From positions 124,001 to 188,000 of the forward strand of contig JAIVFJ010000038.1 of NCBI GenBank assembly GCA_025765615.1: a stretch of 64,000 nucleotides of DNA. The letters are read 5' to 3'. Each line of letters begins with the position of its first letter. Positions within the stretch are counted from its first letter, which is position 1. The DNA is from Zopfochytrium polystomum (Eukaryota > Chytridiomycota > Chytridiomycetes > Chytridiales > Chytridiaceae). Under the pieces are notes generated by a model. The model was not told the DNA's origin. It ran no database searches and worked only from the letters and a program-made list of their open reading frames with translations. The position numbers were made by a program, and so were the translations under genes. This document shows positions 56,378-64,000 of the stretch, piece after piece.

Positions 56378-59300
56378 TTATCCACAACACAATTTCTTAA
56401 GCAAATCCGGATCACATTTGTTATCACAATTTTCAAACTTGGCCAGCAATAGGCTCACAGAAGCTCGGACAGCTTCCTTTCCTTCTCTCAGCGTTTGTAG
56501 TCGCAGCAATCGTGCCTGCAGCATGAGGTCGATATTATCTGGAATTCTTCCTTTTGCCAAAGCCAATAGCCGTTTCATTTCGCTCTCGAATTTTGTCAAC
56601 TTCCCAGAGTACAGTAGACTTGAAAGCCTCGAGAACTTTCCGTGAAAGACGGCAAAAAAATACCGCTTTCGATACCGTGACGAAAGGATCCTCATTGATT
56701 TTGCAACTACCCGAATTGCTGACAATACCTGATTCCTCTGTTGTAATTCCAAAGGATCATTGTCGTACATAGAAATTTCGAGACCGATCAGAACAGTCGA
56801 AACTACGAATGAGTGCATTTGAATGGCGGGTACCTAATTCATTCGCAACCATTCAGCTCAAGTCCAAAGAAGAAGAAAGAACAAAGGGTAACAATACGTA
56901 TTGAATCGGAGCATTTTCAAGGACTTCAGCGTAGTAGCTTGCGAATATATAGAATAAATCCAGGCAGCTTGCCGGGAGGTCGCGGCGCTCGACTAGAATG
57001 GCGCAAGTACAGACAACATTCGCTGCCACAATCATTTTCACATTTGCACCGACTTCGTTCAGACCCAGCGCCTGCTTCAGATGAGAAGAAACGTTAACAG
57101 ATTCACCAAGAACTCACGCTTCGATTAAACCAAGGCTCGGTCCACGATTCAAGGAGTAGCTTTGCCCGGATATAATCCGATTGCATTGCCAACTGAAACG
57201 CGAGGCAGGTTTCCAGCTGGTGAATGAATTTTGAGTCTACACACAATCTATTCGCTCTTTCAATCACAGTTTCCAAATCAAATGTTCCGTCTTGTGGTGT
57301 TTTGGGACAGAATACAACAATCCTAAACAAGTCAATATTAGGCTGAAGTCGCCTGATGGTACTGCTTTTTTTTTTTTTTTTTTTTGACATTACCCTTGCA
57401 GGGAAGTTTGGAAGGTGATCCAAGTCGTTTTCGGTCGAACTTCAAACTCGATGACCCGCGGCTTTGTACTCCTCCAAAGCCTCCCGCATTGTGAGAGAAA
57501 TACATTCAAGTCAACTCCTTCTTTGCGAATGGTTTCAAAATACGATTTGATGTAGAGATAGAAGGCTTTGGTCTGCGAATCCTTCGCACTTGCCGTTTCG
57601 TCATGGAAAGCTGTCGGAAGCCAAAACGCATCTTCGTGAAATTTTCTTTCAGTCCCATGGAATACATAAAAAATCCAAGCCGCATGAACGTCAGTTTTAA
57701 TTGCCATCTCCAGTTGCTCATTTCTTCTGCGGAGCCTTCTCCAAGGTGCGAAATGATATTTGCCGATATCAAAAACACGAAGAAATCCATGCCTGGCATT
57801 TTGCCTTCAAAAAACATGCCGTATAGCATCTCCAATATCTGAGGCGATTTCCTGAAGCCGAGTTAACCTTCGCCCGAATTGGCTGCCCGAGCCAGCATAT
57901 CAAGTGTTACGGAAGGGTGGACTGCGTTTCGATGCTTTCGCAGTGAAAGGCGAAGGGACCAAGTGTTCGTCCAGGAAAAGCAAGAGGAAAGCTTCGAGTA
58001 AGATATTCAGCGCAAATCTCACGCGATTTGTGGGGCTTTCGATTTTAATAGCGATCGCAATGGCACAAGTGGCGTGCCGAAATTTAATAGAAAGCTGGGG
58101 CTTGTTCTTGAAAAACGTAGGAAAACTGGCTCCAGTCAATTCAAATAGCTCAACGGCGATAGAATGAGCGGTTAGAGTTGTTTCTTAGGGATCAGCGAAA
58201 TAACATTAGTCGAACTCAATAAAAATTAAGCTGGCACCCTACCCGTTTCGGTAGTGGAGCATTGCACAAGAGCCTGAAGTCCCGCATCCTACTCGTTAGA
58301 TGGCAAGCGTTCACAGAAATTGCTCTTGATTTTTTCGAGCAAACCTCGGTGATAAAATGCCTCGCCAAACTTTCCGTCCGTTGCGGCAGCAAGAAAGCCT
58401 TTGTAAAGATACTCGCACTTGAGGTCCTCCTCGCCATTCAGCTGCATTAGTTGCTCTATCAAAGTCGGGAGCAGTAATCCATCGTCCTTATCTTGCCCAC
58501 AGCGCGAAATCAAATTAAACACCAGAGAACGGCGGATCGCTTCCCTTCGCTGGGGCAAAATAGCTTCAAAAACACCGCGGTGGATAAGATAGTGGCTAAA
58601 GGCGTATCGCTCTCCAAACAAGCCCGTTATCTTCACAAATCCGAAACGATCATCCGACGCCAAACGAGTTTTCAATCGTTCAACAGAAAAGTCGCTGGTA
58701 CAGCTTTGGGGACCCTCAAGCGCAAGCAAGACCTGTGAGAGCGTCTCCACATCAAAATATTGTCCAATGACGGATGCAACTGAGAGAATGTGGCGAAACT
58801 CTGCTGGCAGAGAGTCCAACCTAAAAAAGGCATTTGTTTCAGAACGCCCACTCCCAAGCAGGTTGTACTCACTGTGCTGTCACTGCAGTCCCCGTACTCA
58901 GTTGTCCGAATATGAATACCGCGCAACATCGACTTACGATGATGATGATCCAAACGATGTGGTTCAGCCGGGAAGAAGACCCTTACTTCGACGTGGTGTC
59001 AACTGGATCTTTCGAAACGGCTGCTAGCTTCATCCGCTATAAGTCTGGATTCTTGGCTGTTAGTACGGAAAGCGTGACGTGTATAGCGATCGGAATGCCG
59101 CTTGTCCCATCAATAATTTCCTCAATAAGCTCTTCATTGGCAGCTTCCGATCCAAGTGCGCCTTGTACTAGCAAGCGTACTGCTTCGGGTTTCAGTGGGA
59201 GTCAGCGTTATTTCTTGACAATGATCATGAATGCTGTCGAAAATCTTTCGGCAACTTCCCATTCCTTCAATAAGGACTGTTAGATGCCTTACATAAGTAT

Positions 59301-61990
59301 TCCTGGACGCTCACCTCGCGCAGTCTTCCCACCAGGACAAACAGCACTCGCGGACAAAGTTTCAACAGCATTTCCAAAACACTAATCGAACCAGTGATCA
59401 ATCCACTACATGGGAATTCAGGTTCACTTGAGCTCCGCATGTTTCACAACAAACCTGCATATCGTCACAGAACAGCGCCAATTTAAACCGAGCCGTTTCA
59501 ATAGCATTGAAGATTTGAGCCATCAAAACGGATAGTGTTAAAACTGCGTCAGCCGACTGGAGGCGGTGCTTCTCCCGCTGCGGAGACCTGGAATGAAATG
59601 ACAAGGCCGGTAGGCTGACGGGGGAAATTCTCCACACCAGGTCGCGCAAGTAGTTTAGCGACTGGGTACCTCTGTCGACTAACTCCAACTTTCGCGAAGT
59701 TAGAAGTGGGCACAAGGGATGCATTCGATTGACTTCTCGAGAGGCGATCCTTTCGCTTTTCAACCAGGTCGGTTGTATTCACCCCACATAATCGCAATTG
59801 AGACGCAATCGCTAGCAGTGTTGCGCCTAAAAACGCGAAGGAACTTTTCTGCATCATTTCATCGGCAGTACTGGAGCTTTATAAAAGTGTAAGGCCCAAA
59901 GATTACTCTTCCTCAGACATTCAAGGACAATAGAACAAACCACGGAAGTACGAGTGGATCCTCATCTAATTGAATTCGAATTTGGTCGGCAAGGGTGGAT
60001 TTTCCCAACCCTGATCTGCCTGTTACTAGAAGGCGTTCGTTTGACGTTCCCGACTTCCATCTTTTAACGGCTGCCTCCGCTTCAGTTATTTCCGCTTCAC
60101 GACCAGCAAACTCTATTGTTTTTCCAATGCGTGATTTGCGCGTGTCGTCGGCCCTTCTTAGAACTGCATAGACTGGCAACTGGTTTTTGAAACCTAGAAG
60201 TACAGAGTGTCTTAGTTAGAACAACTAGAGCATTCGTAGAAAGTACTTGCAAAGGCAACACACATTTGTTCAGTACCTTTGAACGAAGCGTGACGCGGTG
60301 AAGGGCCGAATTCAAACAAGTCTTTGCATGCCAGAAAAGTGCTCTGATCGCAAAAAATCCACACATTCAGCCACTCCACCTCATCCGCAGGCGCCAAATC
60401 ATTGATGCACATTAATCTCGCAGCAAGGTTGACGGCAGACCCAAGGACAGTGCCGTCCATACGCAGCTTATTTCCTATAAGGCCGGCGTAAACTGTTCCC
60501 GTCGTCACACCGATAATCACTGAACCAGCGGCAAGAGGAACACGTCTGCCGTCTCCGTCGTCGTTGCTTTCAAACCCCCCGCCTTTTCGCTCTCGCTCTC
60601 GTCTTCGACCAACCCGCTCCGCAAAATCGAGACAAGCGTGCAGGGCGTACCCAGCCTCTGCCCGCTGATGTGCTGAGCCACGAAGACCCCAAACGGCCAG
60701 CGCGGTGAACGACTTGTCGTCAAAGTTCAACTGTCGAAGGCTGCCGCCGCGTTCTCTGACGCAAGCCATTGCTGTTTCTGCAAAAAATTGCGCCTTCAGG
60801 ACTTCGTCCGAGGCGGGCATGGTACTTTCGGAGCGCACTGTCGGCGAACTCGCCAAGAAATCAACGTCATGATCAAGGTGAACGTCGGCGAATCGAAAAA
60901 ACGCGATGGCCACCTGTCGGAGGTCACTGTAAGCATCGGTCCAAGCATTCATTTCTCCTGCGGGAAGATCATTTATCGTCGCTTTGCTTTTCGTGGGCGG
61001 CGAAGTTTCTCCGTAGTTCAGTTCCTCTTCCACTAAGTAGCGAGCAACAGATGATTCAATGTATTGCATGGCGGAATCGTAGTCAACGCCTTGCTCAGCC
61101 GAAGGCGGCTGATCAAGTTTATGCCGCAGTGTGAGAAGATTTGAAGTCGACCTTTCGATCCGGTGCCAGGTAGAAACTTCCTCGTCAGCTATGCAGACGT
61201 GTCCGATCGAGTGAATACTGGCACGTTGATCTAGTTGCTTGAATTGAGCGACTCGTAGGCTAGAAAACGCGCCAACCAAGGCTTCCCAGTATTTCGTCGA
61301 CACTCTCAGTTCGCCGCGTTTTCCACGGTCCAGCAAGACTGAAGCCTGCGAGACTGCCTCGCCTGCAACGAGGTATTCGCGTCTGGGGGCTTGTGGTAAT
61401 TGATCTGCCGCTCGTTCTCCCAAGTGAATGTGGCTGATCCTGCCGAAGGCAACTCCAATGTGAACACCAAGCCGGTCCTCCTGTTTCGCATCATCGCTTG
61501 TCTCCGATTCATCGCACTTGAATATCTCAAGGAGTTCCAAGCAGCAAATGAAAGACTCCAGCAAAAAGTTCCTCTTGCGCGACTCGCTTGCTTCAGTTTC
61601 TGACCTGTTAAAAGCCTGTATTTACTGCCAACTCTGCTTGCACGCAACACTTACCAGCAGACCAAAGCCGAATCGCCAGCGAACTTCACGATGGACCCAG
61701 ATCGCGCATACGTGCGTTTAATAATCTTGTCAAACGGGCTGTTTATTGCGTCTTTCAATTTTGCCGCTCCGTCTGAGCCGTATTCGGTGGCAAGACGCGT
61801 GGACAAACCCGTGAAACCTTTGAAGCAGCAAGTGAGGAGAGCCCAGAAAAAATATTCTACGAAGGTGCTTACCGGATATGTCTATCACGGCCACGATTCC
61901 GCGATCATCTCCTTGAACGAAAGGTACTTCAATGGGTGCTGAATTTCTTTGGAGTGCTTTTTTTACGTGGTTGGGAAGGAACTTCAACAT
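56378..61990 (-). CDS. Soluble adenylyl cyclase, ADCY10-like (C1-C2-NTPase-TPR)
   Basis: Many exons encode roughly 1,600 residues. C1: FLPNHVKKAL, GIVAVIDISGFTGLSTRLA and GSIVKFAGDSALVCW hold both metal-binding Asp. After LGVHIGVAFGRISHI comes C2: LNFDDKSFTALAVWGLRG, IGVTTGTVYAGLIGNKLRMDGTV, then GSAVNLAARLM with the Asn/Arg pair; the Lys of FDDK and Thr of DGTV are at the adenine-selecting sites of soluble adenylyl cyclase. Next, an ATPase module (VYAVLRRAD, LVTGRSGLGKSTLADQIR; Walker B LALFCDDMQ). The long C-terminal part (DSLPAEFRHILSVASVIG, YAFSHYLIHRGVFEAILP, MLYGMFFEGKMPGMDF) is helical and TPR-like, as in ADCY10, ending DLLKKLCCG. The frame slips by one extra base at about 59395 and 59187-59189, and exon borders around 57,900-59,300 are uncertain. 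It shares a 222-base divergent promoter with the P450 at 62213. Confidence 0.85.
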
Positions 61991-62212
61991 ACTTGGCCAG
62001 TTGACATTTTAGGGAGGACAAAATATTCAAGTTCTTTGGAGTAATCCATTGGAGCGCCCGACAATTTGCGGTGATTGATGTCGCCGTGGGCTGCTGCGAT
62101 AGTCCCCTTGGAAACAGGATTGGTGCATTTGTAATGGGCGAGGATGGGGACCGAGTGAAACGTGTTGAGGAATTGGTGTCTTCCTTGTTAAGACTCAATC
62201 CTGACATCAACG
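61991..62212. promoter_or_regulatory. Bidirectional promoter between cyclase and P450
   Basis: Only 222 bases separate the divergent ATGs at 61990 (minus) and 62213 (plus). No TATA box is obvious on either side. Sharing of control elements is likely from the geometry alone. Confidence 0.5.
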
Positions 62213-64000
62213 ATGTCGACCCGACCTCTTCTTGCCGTCCTCACCACGTGGCTGGATCGTCTTCGCCGTCCATCGTATGCCTCTATTCTGGCCGCAGCAG
62301 CGTCTGCAGCTGCAGCAGGAGCCGCTCTGCGACTAGCGCTGCTGCTGATCCGGATGCACCTGCGCACTCGACGGACTCCGATCGCTGGCGTGCCCAGCCC
62401 CCCTCAACACTTCCTGTGGGGCCACCTGCCCCTCTTCACCAAAACCAGGAATCGACGATACCACATGTTGTCGGAGACATTCAAGACTTTTGGCCCGAAT
62501 TGGTGAAAGCTCAGATGCCCGTCACTTTCCTCAGTCTGCTGCTGATTCTCGCGACATGCTGATGATTATTTAGGGCAGCAAATTTGCCGAACGCTTTTGG
62601 CATCCCTGCTGTCCTTCACACCGTGGATCCAGCCGTGGTGCAGCACGTCCTTAGGGATAGTTTTGACAAGTACCGCAAAGGAGATCGCTTGAAGATATCC
62701 TTTTACCCTTTGCTTGGAGATGGGATCTTTGTCACTAGCGGAGAAACGGTGAGGTTACTATTTATTCTATTCTGCAATTTCGCGACTGAGCCCTTCATTC
62801 CATCGCCTTGCTGTAGTGGAAGCGGAGCCGGAAGATCGCATCGTTGATATTTACGGCCAAAAACATTCGTGAGCCGATGACGTGAGGATGAACTTTTGCG
62901 GGCAAACCTGTCAATCCAATTGACCGGCTTCTAGTCAGGCGCTTCACAGGACCACAATGGTGTTCCTCCAGCACTTGAAAAATGCCGCTGTGTCCAACGA
63001 GGTTCTCGATCTGGATGCATCCTTCCGCGCGCTCGCCACAGACAGGTACTTTTCCTTCGTTGGGTTTGCAGCGTGGTTACTCACGACCATGACCTCACCA
63101 GCTTTGCAGAGTTCGCGTTCAACGAAAGGCTGGAGTGCCTGGAAAATATCAGCCAGCCTCCTCCCTTCGCAGTCGCGTTCGACCTTCTAAATACAAAGCT
63201 ATACTCGATTTCGCGAAGCCCGCTAGCGAAACTTTTGACGATCCTCCCGACGAAGCAAAACCGTGAGATCCGAGAGATGGCCAGTGTGATGGACACGTTT
63301 GCTTACACCAAGATACGCGCACGGCGGGCGGCCAAGTACGAGGTTGGAGAGAAACCGGCCTCCAAAGATCTGCTTGATTTGTTCATGGAATATCGTGACG
63401 AGGCTGGCAATGGGCTCTCGGACAAAGACTTGAGGGACATGATGATCAACATGCTCCTTGCAGGTGCGGCTGATCAACCCTATTACGCTTTTGCTGACCT
63501 TTTTTATCGATTGTAGGGAGGGATACAACATCGAACGCGCTGTCGTGGGCAATCTTTGAGCTGGCAAGTCGACCGGACGTGGTACAGAAGATTCGCGACG
63601 AAGTCCATGCGGTTGTGCAGGACGGATTGCCGAACTATGACAGCTCCAAAGACTTGAAATACGTTACCGCTGTGTAAGCCTTGACACATCAGCTTCCTTC
63701 ACCCCAAAGTCAGACAGTGGCTTACTTTTCCCTTCTTCTACCTCTCTTGCAGCTTCTACGAAGCTCTCAGGCTTCACCCGAGTGTACCCGGCGACGCGCT
63801 TTACGCGGATAAGCACGATGTCCTTCCGGGAGGAATCGCGGTCACCCCAAATACTATCGTGTACTGGTCGACCTACTCCATGAATCGCCTTGAATCGCTG
63901 TGGGGTCCCGACGCCGAGACCTTCAACCCCAGTCGTTGGCTCCAGGTCGATGAAAAGACCGGCGCGGTTGCAGTGAAGCGCGAGTCTCAGTTCAAGTGGC
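62213..64000 (+). CDS. Cytochrome P450, CYP52-like clan (copy 2, cut by the window edge)
   Basis: Multiple exons are present; the 3' end lies outside. Seen: an anchor (ILAAAASAAAAGAALRLALL), RMHLRTRRTPIAGVPSPPQ, C-helix WKRSRKIASLIFTAKNI, LDASFRALATDS, DLLDLFMEYRDEAGNGLSDK, I-helix LLAGRDTTSNALSW, ExxR in YEALRLHPSVP, ADKHDVLPGGI, and FNPSRW where most P450s have PERF/W; the sequence ends at KRESQFKW just before the heme loop. It parallels copy 1 at 44281 segment by segment and its introns after GPNW, after ATDS and after LLAG fall at the same places, so the two are paralogues. Unlike copy 1 the frame is intact through the SDKDLRDMM segment. Confidence 0.9.

Noticed and set aside
1..64000. 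CRISPR arrays, bacterial operons, rRNA and tRNA genes
   Set aside because: No spaced palindromic repeats, no rRNA-like stretch and no convincing tRNA cloverleaf was found by eye; a tRNAscan run would settle the last point.

Overview
The window is nuclear DNA of a fungus: GC-rich, gene-dense, with genes cut by many short introns (about 50-130 bases, GT-AG with frequent CTAAC-like branch sites), TATA boxes before several genes and many GA/CT, GT and homopolymer tracts. Fungal marks are a PHO85-type cyclin, an NSP1-type nucleoporin, two cerato-platanins and a FOX2-type enzyme with two dehydrogenase domains. Some genes are unusual for Dikarya: a soluble adenylyl cyclase of the ADCY10 type, a TIR-LRR protein, an SCP2 domain on the FOX2 enzyme and a large XRRA1-like LRR protein. 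An early-diverging, possibly zoosporic lineage is therefore my best guess; this is inference, not proof.

Layout. 0.2-6.5 kb: an ABCC/MRP transporter and a polytopic membrane protein, both on the minus strand. 6.5-9.9 kb: gene-free, with a degenerate LTR-like repeat pair and microsatellites. 9.9-14.5 kb: a small secreted lysine-rich protein, a FAM173-like methyltransferase and ATE1 arginyltransferase. 14.6-22.4 kb: the TIR-LRR gene and peroxisomal multifunctional enzyme MFE-2. 23-30.3 kb: a small unknown gene, SKP1, a WW-domain membrane protein and the NSP1/NUP62 nucleoporin. 30.3-33 kb: AT-richer, gene-free, with a possible copia relic. 33-46.7 kb: a USP-fold protein that has lost its catalytic Cys and His, a PHO80-like cyclin, cerato-platanin 1, an F-box gene with a broken partial copy beside it, a SERHL-like hydrolase, a doubtful polyQ ORF and a CYP52-like P450. 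47.7-64 kb: cerato-platanin 2, an aldehyde dehydrogenase, the XRRA1-like LRR gene, the adenylyl cyclase and, divergent from it across about 220 bases, a second CYP52-like P450 that runs off the right edge.

The genes do not form one obvious pathway. Links that can be made: MFE-2, the aldehyde dehydrogenase and the two CYP52-like P450s would all fit hydrocarbon or fatty-acid oxidation; SKP1, the F-box protein, the pseudo-USP and ATE1 belong to ubiquitin/N-degron biology; the cerato-platanins and the lysine-rich protein are secreted. Several genes (NSP1, MFE-2, one P450, the cyclase) carry places where the conserved reading frame moves by exactly one extra base. All are insertions, which points first to sequencing or assembly errors, but one of them decides whether MFE-2 ends in a peroxisomal targeting signal.

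All gene models were made by eye from reading frames, splice signals and remembered family motifs; no search was run.
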